Assembly (NCBI GenBank): GCA_000635015.1
Contig: JFMR01000045.1
Location: forward strand, 1-64,000
Source of the DNA: Prochlorococcus sp. scB243_498I20
GTDB lineage: Bacteria > Cyanobacteriota > Cyanobacteriia > PCC-6307 > Cyanobiaceae
DNA: 64,000 nucleotides
Direction of reading: 5' to 3'
Part shown: one piece after another, positions 42,258-53,274 of the stretch
Layout of the letters: every line of letters starts with the position of its first letter
Position numbering within the stretch: position 1 is the stretch's first letter
Notes under the pieces: generated by a model
Told to the model about the DNA's origin: nothing
What the model saw: only the letters and a program-made list of their open reading frames with translations
Database searches by the model: none
Position numbers and translations under genes: made by a program

Positions 42258-43439
42258 TTATTTTATATATTCTTTTAAAACCCCGTTTCGATTTGGATGT
42301 CTAAGTTTTCTTAGGGCTTTTGCCTCTATTTGTCTAATTCTCTCTCTCGTAACATCAAAAATCTGGCCAATTTCTTCAAGAGTTTTCATTCTTCCATCAT
42401 CAATTCCATATCTCAATCTGAGAACATCTCTTTCTCTAGGACTTAGAGTTGCTAATACTCCTTCCAAATCTTCTCTTAATAAAGTTTTAGAGACATCTTG
42501 CTCTGGATTTTCTATATCAGCTTCTATAAAATCTCCGAGTCTTGAGTCTTCTTCTTTCCCTATTGGAGTCTCTAAAGAGATAGGAAGTTGCGCACTTTTA
42601 GCTATAAATCTTAATTTTTCAATTGTCATTTCCATACTTTCAGCTATTTCTTCTTCACTAGGTTTCCTGCCAAATTCTTGGCTAAGAACTTTTGTGGTTT
42701 TTTTAATTCTGGATATTGTCTCGTATAAGTGAACTGGCAATCTAATAGTTCTACTTTGATCAGCAATTGCTCTTGTAATGGCTTGGCGAATCCACCAAGT
42801 CGCGTATGTAGAGAACTTATAACCTTTTTCATGGTCAAATTTTTCCGCGGCCCTAATTAGGCCCAAACTTCCTTCCTGGATTAAATCTTGAAATGATAAA
42901 CCTCTATTCATATATTTTTTTGCGATGGAAACAACTAATCTTAAATTTGATTGAACCATTTTTTCTTTAGCTCTTCTCCCTAAAAGTAGTCGTCTTCTAA
43001 ATTTGGAAAGAGGCATATCTATTAACTCGGCCCATTCTCTTACTGACGGGAAATGTCCTTTTTCTGATTCATATTGAGTTGCTAATTCTTCTAGTTGGAG
43101 TAAGTCAGCTATTTTTCTTGCAAGTTCAATTTCTTCATCTGGTCTTAAGAGTCTAATTCTTCCAATTTCTTGGAGATAAACTCTTATTGAATCTTCGGTG
43201 TAGATACCCTTTGGGCCAAGCTTTATATTCCCAAGCCCCTTATCTTCTTCTTCAGAATCACTAAATTCATTGTTATTTTCAATACTGCTTTCGTTTAGCT
43301 CGGAAGATGTCTGCGAATTTTGACTATTTTTAATAGTATCTTCTTCAACTACTGTTTCTAAATTTGTATTAATTTTTTTATTGATCTTTTTTTTTGAACT
43401 AGGCTTAGAATTTTTTGATTCTGCTGCGACGGGACACAT
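42258..43439 (-). CDS. sigA: Principal RNA polymerase sigma factor (sigma-70 group)
   Basis: '[42 protein letters not shown]', '[20 protein letters not shown]'. Confidence 0.96.
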   Translation of the reverse strand: MCPVAAESKNSKPSSKKKINKKINTNLETVVEEDTIKNSQNSQTSSELNESSIENNNEFSDSEEEDKGLGNIKLGPKGIYTEDSIRVYLQEIGRIRLLRPDEEIELARKIADLLQLEELATQYESEKGHFPSVREWAELIDMPLSKFRRRLLLGRRAKEKMVQSNLRLVVSIAKKYMNRGLSFQDLIQEGSLGLIRAAEKFDHEKGYKFSTYATWWIRQAITRAIADQSRTIRLPVHLYETISRIKKTTKVLSQEFGRKPSEEEIAESMEMTIEKLRFIAKSAQLPISLETPIGKEEDSRLGDFIEADIENPEQDVSKTLLREDLEGVLATLSPRERDVLRLRYGIDDGRMKTLEEIGQIFDVTRERIRQIEAKALRKLRHPNRNGVLKEYIK

Positions 43440-43761
43440 AATTGACTCCTTTCTATGGTGAATTTAACTAGATAAAATTTTATTTAGGGCTAATTTGAAC
43501 ATTTAGTAGTAAAGTCCCCCTTAATGTTTAAAAAACTTTTTCACAAAATGAGAAAAAGAAAAGTTTTCTAAATTGTTGAAAAATTTAAATAGTGCTATAG
43601 ATTACCTAAAGTAAAAAGTCTTGGGATTTCTCAGACAGGCGGATCATTTTCGAATTTTCAGTCAATGATCAAAGCTTCATGTCTCCCTTAAGAGCAGGAT
43701 ACTTACAATGTGCAAAAAACACTTTGTGGAATGTTCAACAATCCAATACTAAGAAAAAGTT

Positions 43762-46038
43762 TTGAAGCCGGCAAGTAATCAGTTATTAAATATCTCCTAC
43801 AAATTGGAAATTTTGCTTGATATTGGAAGCAGTAATGAAAGCTTTTACTATTTAGATGGAAATAATCTTGGGGCAGAAGTTGGAGATATTGTAAGCGTGA
43901 GACTGAGAGGAAGATTATTGAATGGGTTGGTGATCTCCAGGAGAAACTTTTCGGCAATTAATAATGATGAAACCAATAGTGCTGGAGTAAAAAGCATAAG
44001 ATATTTGTTTGTTGAAAGTATTTTGCAGAAAAAAATAATTGATGATTCTTGGAGAGAATTGATAGAGTCCCTAGCCTCTTTTTACATGGTTAGTAATTTA
44101 AAAATGTTTAAAACTGCGTTCCCTCCTGGCTGGATTGGTAAATATAAGGATTTTTCTAAAGGTTTAAAAGATCAAATATGGATTGAAACTAAAAAAGAAT
44201 TTGATATTAAGAAAAATGGATTAACAAAAAAAGAATTTTTTTTAATGAATACTTTGCCCAAAAAAGGTAATTGGCAAAATGAATTAATAAAGTCTGGTTT
44301 TAATTACTCTTTAATTAACTCAATGGTAAGTAAAAATTACCTTGTTAAATCTAAAAGAAAAAAAAATATAAATACTAAATTAAATTCCTTCAAGAATGAT
44401 CATATTGCAACCAAAAAACCAAGTCTTACAAATGAGCAAAAAATTGCATTTCAAGAATTCCAAAGAATGAAACCAGGAGATGTTTTACTTCTATGGGGCG
44501 AAACAGGTTCAGGTAAAACAGAAGTTTACATGAGAATTGCTGAAGATCAATTTCTCAAGAAAAAAAGCTGTTTGATACTAGCCCCAGAAATTGGACTAAT
44601 TCCTCAACTTATTGATAGGTTTAGTCGGCGATTTAATAATGTAGTTTACGAATATCATAGTAATTGTTCTCCCAATCATAGAACTTTAGTTTGGAAGAAA
44701 ATTATTAATGCTAATGAGCCTTTAATAGTAATAGGAACAAGGTCCGCAGTTTTTCTTCCAGTGAAAAATCTAGGATTAATAATCATGGATGAAGAACATG
44801 ACGTTTCTTATAAACAAGATAGTCCTATGCCTTGTTATGACGCAAGAGAGATTGCTATCGAAATAGTAAAAAGGAATTCTGCAAAATTAATTTTTGGGAG
44901 TGCGACCCCATCAATGAAGACTTGGAAAAAGTGTATTTTTGAAAAGAATTTTAAATTGGTAAGAATGATTCAAAGGATATCAAGTATTGCGATTCCTGAA
45001 ATAAGAATTATTGATATGCGGGATGAGTTCAAGGAAGGAAATATGAAAATTTTTTCTAATGAATTATTACAATTGCTTCCTCAACTACGCTTAAAGAAAG
45101 AGCAGGCAATAATTTTGATCCCTAGGAGGGGGCACAGTGGGTTTTTAAGTTGTAGAAATTGCGGATATTTAATAAATTGTCCCAACTGTGACGTTCCTTT
45201 ATCAGTGCATCTCGGTTCACAAGGAAAAAAATGGTTAAGCTGTCATTGGTGCGATCATAAATCGAGATTGATCAATCGTTGCCCAGAATGTCATTCAACT
45301 GCCTTTAAACCATTTGGAATAGGTACACAAAGGGTAATAGAGTTTTTAACTGAAGAATTTCCTGATTTAAGAGTACTTCGCTTTGATAGAGATACAACCT
45401 CAGGAAAGGATGGTCATAGAGATATTCTTTCAAAGTTTTCTAAAGGTGATGCTGATATTCTCGTGGGGACTCAAATGTTGGCAAAAGGGATTGATATCTC
45501 CAATATTACTCTTTCAGTAGTTATTGCTGCAGATGGCTTGCTTCATCGCCCAGATATTTCGGCAGAAGAAAAATCATTACAATTGTTTTTGCAATTAGCT
45601 GGCAGGGCAGGCAGGGCTCAAAAAAAAGGAAAAGTAATTTTTCAAACATATAAACCTAACCACCCAGTAATTTCGTATCTTCAGAAAAGAGATTATGAAA
45701 GATTCTTAATTGAAAACTCGAGATTGAGAAAAGATGCAAATTTATTTCCATTTTGCACGATTTGTCTTCTTAAATTATCAGGTGAAAATTATGAATTAAC
45801 TGAGTCAATTGCAATAAAATTAGCAAAATATCTACTCAATTTTTGTGAGAAAAAGAACTGGAAATTAATTGGTCCTGCGCCTAGTATAATTGCTAAAGTT
45901 GGTAAAAAATTTAGATGGCAAATATTAATACATGGTCCTGAAGGTACAAAGATTCCTTTACCTGATAGATCAATATTATGGAAACTTATTCCAAAAAATG
46001 TTTTTTTAACAATTGATGTTAATCCAGCAGAATTGTAA
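43762..46038 (+). CDS. priA: Primosomal protein N' helicase
   Basis: 'LLLWGETGSGKTEVYM', DEEHD, zinc-binding CxxC cluster, helicase C motifs; TTG start (in-frame TAA 12 nt upstream). Confidence 0.95.
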   Translation: MKPASNQLLNISYKLEILLDIGSSNESFYYLDGNNLGAEVGDIVSVRLRGRLLNGLVISRRNFSAINNDETNSAGVKSIRYLFVESILQKKIIDDSWRELIESLASFYMVSNLKMFKTAFPPGWIGKYKDFSKGLKDQIWIETKKEFDIKKNGLTKKEFFLMNTLPKKGNWQNELIKSGFNYSLINSMVSKNYLVKSKRKKNINTKLNSFKNDHIATKKPSLTNEQKIAFQEFQRMKPGDVLLLWGETGSGKTEVYMRIAEDQFLKKKSCLILAPEIGLIPQLIDRFSRRFNNVVYEYHSNCSPNHRTLVWKKIINANEPLIVIGTRSAVFLPVKNLGLIIMDEEHDVSYKQDSPMPCYDAREIAIEIVKRNSAKLIFGSATPSMKTWKKCIFEKNFKLVRMIQRISSIAIPEIRIIDMRDEFKEGNMKIFSNELLQLLPQLRLKKEQAIILIPRRGHSGFLSCRNCGYLINCPNCDVPLSVHLGSQGKKWLSCHWCDHKSRLINRCPECHSTAFKPFGIGTQRVIEFLTEEFPDLRVLRFDRDTTSGKDGHRDILSKFSKGDADILVGTQMLAKGIDISNITLSVVIAADGLLHRPDISAEEKSLQLFLQLAGRAGRAQKKGKVIFQTYKPNHPVISYLQKRDYERFLIENSRLRKDANLFPFCTICLLKLSGENYELTESIAIKLAKYLLNFCEKKNWKLIGPAPSIIAKVGKKFRWQILIHGPEGTKIPLPDRSILWKLIPKNVFLTIDVNPAEL

Positions 46039-47148
46039 TTACTTTGATGGAAGTTGAGGTAAATCTGTACCTAATTTAAATCTATATAATCTTAGTAAAT
46101 AAGCCAATATTATAATTATTAAAATAGTAGATAAACCAATCAAAAGTTTGTTGAGGCTCCAGAAAGAAAATTCCAGACTATTTATCTGCCCTTGATTTAA
46201 ATTCCAAATTATTAGATTTTTTGTGATTTCTAAATTTGAATTTTTTTTATCAGTAAGGGTAGCTTTATTAGGGTGAATAATTTTGAAAATGAGTTCTAAA
46301 TTATCAATACCTTGAATAGAATTTAGATCCAAATCTAACCTGTAAAAGTATTTTTTAAAAAAAATAAAGTTTTTTTGAGATGTATTTATTTCTATATTTG
46401 TTGATTCTCCCGCTATCTCTCCGGCTATATTTTGGGTGATTTTAAGAACTTGCTTTGTATCTTCTAGATTAAGATTTTTATGTTTCAAAGAAAAGGTAGA
46501 TACGTCTTGTTCGATTTCTGCGTCAGGAAAAATATCTTTCATCTTCTCTTCAAATTTTAATTGCCAAGGAAATTTCTTTATGTATTTACTTTCTATCACT
46601 AAATTATTGGTTATTGAATCAGGTTCACTAAGATCAAGGGAATTCTCAACCTTAACGCAGCCACTTAAAAGTGGAATTAATAATAATAGTATTAATAAAA
46701 TGATCAGTGAAAAGCCTTTCTGAAAGGGTTTTGTTTCACCAGTTGGACTCTCAGTTACATTAATAAATTTCCTTCTCTTCAATACTTCTTTTTTTTTGCG
46801 TAGTGAGTTAAGAGATTTTTTATTTAGTGATGGGTCGCTTTCAAACTGTACGTTCCAATTTTCTGGTTTTTTAATGTCAGGAGAGTCTAAAATTTCCATC
46901 AAATATTTTGCATTTTCTCTCGTCTTATTATCGTAAGATTTTAGAAGTTCTTTACAAAACCTTTTAGCCTCCTCCTTTTTGTTGACACCACAAAGAGCAG
47001 TAATTAAGAATGTTCTTAAATTCACTCCCTCTTTACTTGACAAAGGAAATGATTCGATTAAGGGCAAAAGAAATTCAATACAATAATGATATTCACCTTT
47101 AGCTAAAGCAAGTTCTACTGTTTCTAAAACTTGCTCATATGTTTTCAT
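46039..47148 (-). CDS. DUF3153-like protein with N-terminal TPR-like region and internal lipobox-like segment
   Basis: Helical N-terminus, 'LIILLILLLLIPLLSGC' about 160 residues in, C-terminal TM. Confidence 0.7.
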   Translation of the reverse strand: MKTYEQVLETVELALAKGEYHYCIEFLLPLIESFPLSSKEGVNLRTFLITALCGVNKKEEAKRFCKELLKSYDNKTRENAKYLMEILDSPDIKKPENWNVQFESDPSLNKKSLNSLRKKKEVLKRRKFINVTESPTGETKPFQKGFSLIILLILLLLIPLLSGCVKVENSLDLSEPDSITNNLVIESKYIKKFPWQLKFEEKMKDIFPDAEIEQDVSTFSLKHKNLNLEDTKQVLKITQNIAGEIAGESTNIEINTSQKNFIFFKKYFYRLDLDLNSIQGIDNLELIFKIIHPNKATLTDKKNSNLEITKNLIIWNLNQGQINSLEFSFWSLNKLLIGLSTILIIIILAYLLRLYRFKLGTDLPQLPSK

Positions 47149-47151
47149 AGG

Positions 47152-48003
47152 TTAGGCGACTATCATGGTACCTATTCCGGAATTTGTAAAAATCTCAAGA
47201 AGTAATGAATGTTCTATTCTTCCATCAATTATGTGAGCTGCTTTGACTCCTTGTGCTAAAGCTCTTATACAGCATTCAGTCTTTGGAATCATACCTTCAG
47301 TCACAATTTTTTTATCAATAAAATCTCTTGCCTCTTTGAGATTCGTTTTTTCAACAAGAATATTTTTGTTATCTTTTTCTTTTAAAATCCCTGGTGTATC
47401 AGTAAGGAGAATAAGTTTTTCTGCATTTATTGCAGCAGCAATTTCTCCAGCAACAAAATCTGCATTAATGTTATGGGAAATACCCTCTAAGGTTGATCCA
47501 ATACTAGAAATGATAGGGATATAACCCCTAGATATAAGGGGATCTAATATTTCAGGATTGATTTTTGTAACCTCTCCCACCAACCCATGGCTCCCATCTC
47601 CTAATTCTCTAGATTGAATTAAATTTCCATCAAGACCTGATATTCCCACAGCCAAGGATCCTGTTTTATTAATCCCTTTTACAATTTGTTTGTTAACTCT
47701 ACCCATTAGAACCATCTCGACAATCTCCATTGTTTTTTGATCAGTAATTCTTAATCCATTTTCGAATTTAGGAGATATTTCTAATTTCTTTAACCAATGA
47801 TTAATCTCAGGTCCACCCCCATGAATTACTATGGGACAAACCCCCACTGTTGATAAAAGTGCTATGTCTCTAAAAAAAGCATTTTTTAAATCATCATCTT
47901 CCATAACAGAACCACCATACTTGATAACAATTTTTCTACCTGAAAAACTTTGTATATAAGGAAGTGCTTCGCTTAATATTGATACTCTTTGAGAATCATT
48001 CAT
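47152..48003 (-). CDS. argB: Acetylglutamate kinase
   Basis: '[43 protein letters not shown]'. Confidence 0.98.
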   Translation of the reverse strand: MNDSQRVSILSEALPYIQSFSGRKIVIKYGGSVMEDDDLKNAFFRDIALLSTVGVCPIVIHGGGPEINHWLKKLEISPKFENGLRITDQKTMEIVEMVLMGRVNKQIVKGINKTGSLAVGISGLDGNLIQSRELGDGSHGLVGEVTKINPEILDPLISRGYIPIISSIGSTLEGISHNINADFVAGEIAAAINAEKLILLTDTPGILKEKDNKNILVEKTNLKEARDFIDKKIVTEGMIPKTECCIRALAQGVKAAHIIDGRIEHSLLLEIFTNSGIGTMIVA

Positions 48004-48067
48004 TATTGAAAATCATTAAAACTTGATTGAATTGAGAAATTAGGTTTTTACAAATATATCCCTATAT

Positions 48068-48598
48068 TCAATAAAAGAGAATAAAATCAAATTCTTTTTT
48101 ATTATCGTCGATAATAAATTCTGATTCAAGACCTTTTACGAAAAACCTGTTTAATCTGTCTTGTTTTTCAATCCATTTTTCTAGAGGTACAGCGTTTAAT
48201 TCGAAACGCATTCTGAGACCATTTTTTTCCTCCTTTGTAATTTCTTCTATTTCTTTTAGTTGAGGGGGATTATCCTCGTCCCACAAATTTAAAGATTCTA
48301 ATGATGATTCAAGATGAGCTTTTATCCCATATCTCCATCTTGTAACATCTTTAACTAGTGCTGTTAATTCTTTTGGTCTATTAAATTTATTTGTCGCAAA
48401 ATTTGTCTTATCAAACAACTCTACAGGAGGTATTTCGGAAGTCTTTAAACCTAATCCAATTAAAAAAATAGGTACTCCATAAAAAAAAGTAGGTACACTT
48501 AGATTTACTGAGTCTGTAAAATAAGCAGTCATTCCAACAAAAGCTAGTATACCCCCAGCGGTTACGATTAAGTTTCCAGGGGATAGGTATTTCTTCAT
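48068..48598 (-). CDS. DUF2854-like conserved cyanobacterial membrane protein
   Basis: Two N-terminal TMs; family from memory. Confidence 0.7.
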   Translation of the reverse strand: MKKYLSPGNLIVTAGGILAFVGMTAYFTDSVNLSVPTFFYGVPIFLIGLGLKTSEIPPVELFDKTNFATNKFNRPKELTALVKDVTRWRYGIKAHLESSLESLNLWDEDNPPQLKEIEEITKEEKNGLRMRFELNAVPLEKWIEKQDRLNRFFVKGLESEFIIDDNKKEFDFILFY

Positions 48599-48640
48599 TT
48601 TGATTTAGTAGAATGAGTATTAAATGGTTTAACAAGTATT

Positions 48641-48823
48641 ATGCAAGATTCTAATACTACAAATCAAGGAGATTTAATTTTTAAGCTTGATCAAGATAGA
48701 GCATGGCTATTAGAAAATCTTGATAGGGGTAAATGGCCAGAAATTAGAAGCGAACTTGCCGAACTTGAAAGAAAAATAAGCAAATTTATTATAGGTGTTC
48801 AAGAAAATAATGTTGATATTTGA
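48641..48823 (+). CDS. Conserved hypothetical protein
   Basis: 60-aa ORF, MQDSNTTNQGDLIFKLDQDRAWLLENLDRGKWPEIRSELAELERKIS... Confidence 0.6.
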   Translation: MQDSNTTNQGDLIFKLDQDRAWLLENLDRGKWPEIRSELAELERKISKFIIGVQENNVDI

Positions 48824-48824
48824 T

Positions 48825-49250
48825 TTAAAAAGGTATTTCGTCAACTTCAGGTACTAAAGGTGAACTATCCCAACTGGAATTTTTGGTGCTTTCTTTTTTT
48901 TTAAATGGCTCATTATTTTCTTTTTGATCAGACTTAATAACATCAACTGGAGATATTTGATGAATTTTTGAAGCTGTTAGTTCTGGTTGCTTTTCTTTAG
49001 TTCCGTCTTTTCTAGTAACAGAATTCATCTTTAGACGTCCCTCAATAATAATATTTTGCCCCTCCTTTAGTTCATCTATCATTCTTTGAGCAATATTTCC
49101 CCATCCTATTATCTTGAGATCTCTGGTTGGATCTTCACTACGTAATCCTCTAAAATTAACAATCATTTCTGCAATTGGAGTTTGGTTTTCTTTGGTATAC
49201 CTCATTTGGGGAGCGCTATTTATGATCGCCTGAATTAAACAATGATTCAT
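48825..49250 (-). CDS. ssb: Single-stranded DNA-binding protein
   Basis: OB-fold 'LKIIGWGNIAQRMIDELKEGQNIIIEGRLKMNS' and SSB acidic tip '..VDEIPF'. Confidence 0.88.
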   Translation of the reverse strand: MNHCLIQAIINSAPQMRYTKENQTPIAEMIVNFRGLRSEDPTRDLKIIGWGNIAQRMIDELKEGQNIIIEGRLKMNSVTRKDGTKEKQPELTASKIHQISPVDVIKSDQKENNEPFKKKESTKNSSWDSSPLVPEVDEIPF

Positions 49251-49278
49251 TACTTACTATTTAATTAAAGACATACTG

Positions 49279-50076
49279 ATGCAGAATCAAGGAAATTGCT
49301 ATAAAAATGTTTGGATCCTATCAGGAACTTCGGATGGACCTGTAATAGCTAATAGGCTTCTTGAACTTAATTATTCAGTCTTTGCAAGTGTTTTAACTTA
49401 TAAAGCAGGGCAAGCTTATATTGAAAATCCAAAGTTACATATCATTACGGGGAAATTAAATAATAAAGATCAAATAATTAATTTCATAAATAAAAATAAA
49501 ATCACATGCGTTGTCGATGCTACTCATCCGTTTGCCGTAATAATTTCTAAAAATCTTAACAATGCATGTAAAGAGATTAATACACCTCTTTTACTATTTG
49601 AGAGGAAATCTCTAATAAATAACACTAATAATTTTTTTTATATTGATGATTTAAAGGATATAAACAACGTTGATATTGAGAATAAGAATATTCTTCTTGC
49701 AATAGGCTCAAGATTCCTTAACGATACAGCTAATTATTATATGAATTATAAAGCAAATGTATTTACAAGGGTACTTCCAACTTATGAGAGTATAACTAAA
49801 GCTTTTGGATCATGTATTAAGAATTCAAATATAGCGATACTTGAACCAAGTAAAAATAATAGAAGTATTTTAGAAAAAAAACTTTGTGATTTTTGGGAGA
49901 TAGATTATGTTTTATGCAGAGAATCTGGAAGTTATTCTCAGAAAAACTGGGAGAGTATAGTTTCTGGAAGTAAAATGAAGTTATTTTTGGTTAAAAGGCC
50001 GAAAGTTAAAAATGATTATTCTTACTCTTTTGATCAATATCACAATTTGATAAATCACATAATTAAAAAATATTGA
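49279..50076 (+). CDS. cobK: Precorrin-6x reductase family
   Basis: 'WILSGTSDGPVIANRLLE', 'DATHPFAVIISKNL'. Confidence 0.9.
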   Translation: MQNQGNCYKNVWILSGTSDGPVIANRLLELNYSVFASVLTYKAGQAYIENPKLHIITGKLNNKDQIINFINKNKITCVVDATHPFAVIISKNLNNACKEINTPLLLFERKSLINNTNNFFYIDDLKDINNVDIENKNILLAIGSRFLNDTANYYMNYKANVFTRVLPTYESITKAFGSCIKNSNIAILEPSKNNRSILEKKLCDFWEIDYVLCRESGSYSQKNWESIVSGSKMKLFLVKRPKVKNDYSYSFDQYHNLINHIIKKY

Positions 50077-50089
50077 TTTTTAATTCATT

Positions 50090-50395
50090 ATGGAAGTATT
50101 AGTTATGTTCACAACTGAATCGAGTAAGGCAAATGCTTTGCGAATGGCTAAATTACTAATACAAAATAAACTTGCAGCTTGTGTTTCGATAAAGCAAATT
50201 TTTTCAATTTATAAGTGGGATGATGATATTGAAGAAACTAAAGAGTTTGAAATCACAATAAAAAGTAAATTAGAATTTAAAAATTGTTTAACTGATTTCG
50301 TAAATAAAAATTCCACATATGATGTCCCTCAAATTATTTACAAAAAATACCATGCTGAGATGAAATATTATGATTGGTTGAGTAAGACTATTTGA
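50090..50395 (+). CDS. cutA: CutA1-type divalent ion tolerance protein
   Basis: 'NKLAACVSIKQIFSIYKWDDDIEETKEFEITIKSK'. Confidence 0.94.
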   Translation: MEVLVMFTTESSKANALRMAKLLIQNKLAACVSIKQIFSIYKWDDDIEETKEFEITIKSKLEFKNCLTDFVNKNSTYDVPQIIYKKYHAEMKYYDWLSKTI

Positions 50396-50401
50396 TTAAA
50401 T

Positions 50402-51403
50402 CTATTTTATTAACTCTTTAAGATCCATGTCTGATCTAGATCCTAATTGCGTAATTATTTGTCCCGCACAAATTGAAGCTATCTCTCCGCATTTTTTGAG
50501 GGAACAATTATTTATTAATCCATGGATAAATCCCCCCGCATAGATATCTCCTGCTCCTGTAGTATCAATAATCTTGCCTTTCGTTATTGACTCAATTATT
50601 TCAACATTATTTTTGTTAACTATGAGAGAACCATTGCTTCCAAGAGTTACTATGACTAATTCACATAAGGAAGATAGGTTTTCTTGGCAGCTGGCTAATT
50701 TATCATTTTTAAATAGACTTAACACCTCGGATTCATTACAAAAAACAATATCTACATATTCATAAATTAATTCCAAGAAACTCTCACGATGTCTATCTAC
50801 ACAAAATGAATCAGACAAAGAAAGAATTATTTTTGTATTAGATTGTTTTGCAATTTGTGCGGCTTTAATAAAAGCTTTTTTAGCTAATTCGCTGTCCCAT
50901 AAATATCCTTCTAAATATAAGTATTTACTTTTCTTGATTACAGTAAAGTCAATATCTTTTGGTTCAAACTCTACAGATGCTCCTAGGTAAGTGCACATAG
51001 TTCTTTGTGCATCAGGTGTAACCAAAATGATTGAATGAGCTGTTGGAGCTCCTTCAATAGTTGGTGGAGTATTAAAAATAGTTTTACTTTTTTTTATATC
51101 GTCAGAAAAAAAATTCCCAAATTGATCATTTTTCACCCTTCCAATAAACTGCACATAGTTGCCTAATTCTGCTAAAGAAACAACGGTATTTGCTGAGGAC
51201 CCACCTGAAATTTGTTTGATCACTTTGCAATTTTCTAACAATCTCTGAGATTCATCAGAATTAATTAGATTCATTGATCCTTTATCCAGATTATTTATCT
51301 CAAGAAACTCATCTTCAATATTTACAATAATATCTACTATTGCGTTGCCCAGACCAATGAGATCAACTATTTTATTTTCAAAATGTCTAAAGGTTTCCTT
51401 CAT
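50402..51403 (-). CDS. PfkB family sugar/nucleoside kinase (adenosine kinase-like)
   Basis: 'GLGNAIVDIIV', 'ISGGSSANTVVSLAELG', 'DTTGAGDIYAGGFIHGL'. Confidence 0.9.
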   Translation of the reverse strand: MKETFRHFENKIVDLIGLGNAIVDIIVNIEDEFLEINNLDKGSMNLINSDESQRLLENCKVIKQISGGSSANTVVSLAELGNYVQFIGRVKNDQFGNFFSDDIKKSKTIFNTPPTIEGAPTAHSIILVTPDAQRTMCTYLGASVEFEPKDIDFTVIKKSKYLYLEGYLWDSELAKKAFIKAAQIAKQSNTKIILSLSDSFCVDRHRESFLELIYEYVDIVFCNESEVLSLFKNDKLASCQENLSSLCELVIVTLGSNGSLIVNKNNVEIIESITKGKIIDTTGAGDIYAGGFIHGLINNCSLKKCGEIASICAGQIITQLGSRSDMDLKELIK

Positions 51404-51418
51404 TAATTTGGAACTAAA

Positions 51419-52783
<1,365 letters not shown>

Positions 52784-52810
52784 TTACTTTTAAAAAGTAA
52801 ATGAATTGTA

Positions 52811-53248
52811 TCAACTTTCTCTTAAAACCATTTTTTCAGCAAGAGAAAATTCTTTGGTTAAACGCTCTTTAAGTTTATCTGGTAAAGGTCTACTTGCAAA
52901 GTTTTTGTAATGACCTGCCATAGCATTTAATGCTGTTTGCATTGTAGTAAATGATTGCGTTTTATTTACCATCCCTCTATTTCTATATCTGGAAATATAG
53001 TCAGTTATGAGCGTAAGAGCCTCACTTCTTACTTCATCTTTGTTTGGAGAATCTTTTGGAGTATCAACAGCTGTTTGTAATGTTTTAACAACTGAAATTG
53101 TATCCTTTGTATAGTCACCCGTCATAGCGGTTTTTGCGGCCATGGAAGGGGAACTAAATAGTGTAAAAACAACAATTAAGGATATTGCAAAAGATATAGC
53201 TTTAGTGAGATTCTTAAAAAATAATTTTGATGTCCATTTCAGTAACAT
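52811..53248 (-). CDS. psb27: Photosystem II assembly protein Psb27
   Basis: 'GDYTKDTISVVKTLQTAV', 'TDYISRYRNRGMVNKTQSFTTMQTALNAMAGHY'. Confidence 0.93.
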   Translation of the reverse strand: MLLKWTSKLFFKNLTKAISFAISLIVVFTLFSSPSMAAKTAMTGDYTKDTISVVKTLQTAVDTPKDSPNKDEVRSEALTLITDYISRYRNRGMVNKTQSFTTMQTALNAMAGHYKNFASRPLPDKLKERLTKEFSLAEKMVLRES

Positions 53249-53274
53249 AACTTAGCTCCCAAAAAAAATAAGCC

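Noticed and set aside
43703-43957. Minus-strand 84-aa ORF at the priA 5' end
   Set aside because: Overlaps the priA start antisense; no family signal. The intergenic portion is discussed as a possible ncRNA instead.
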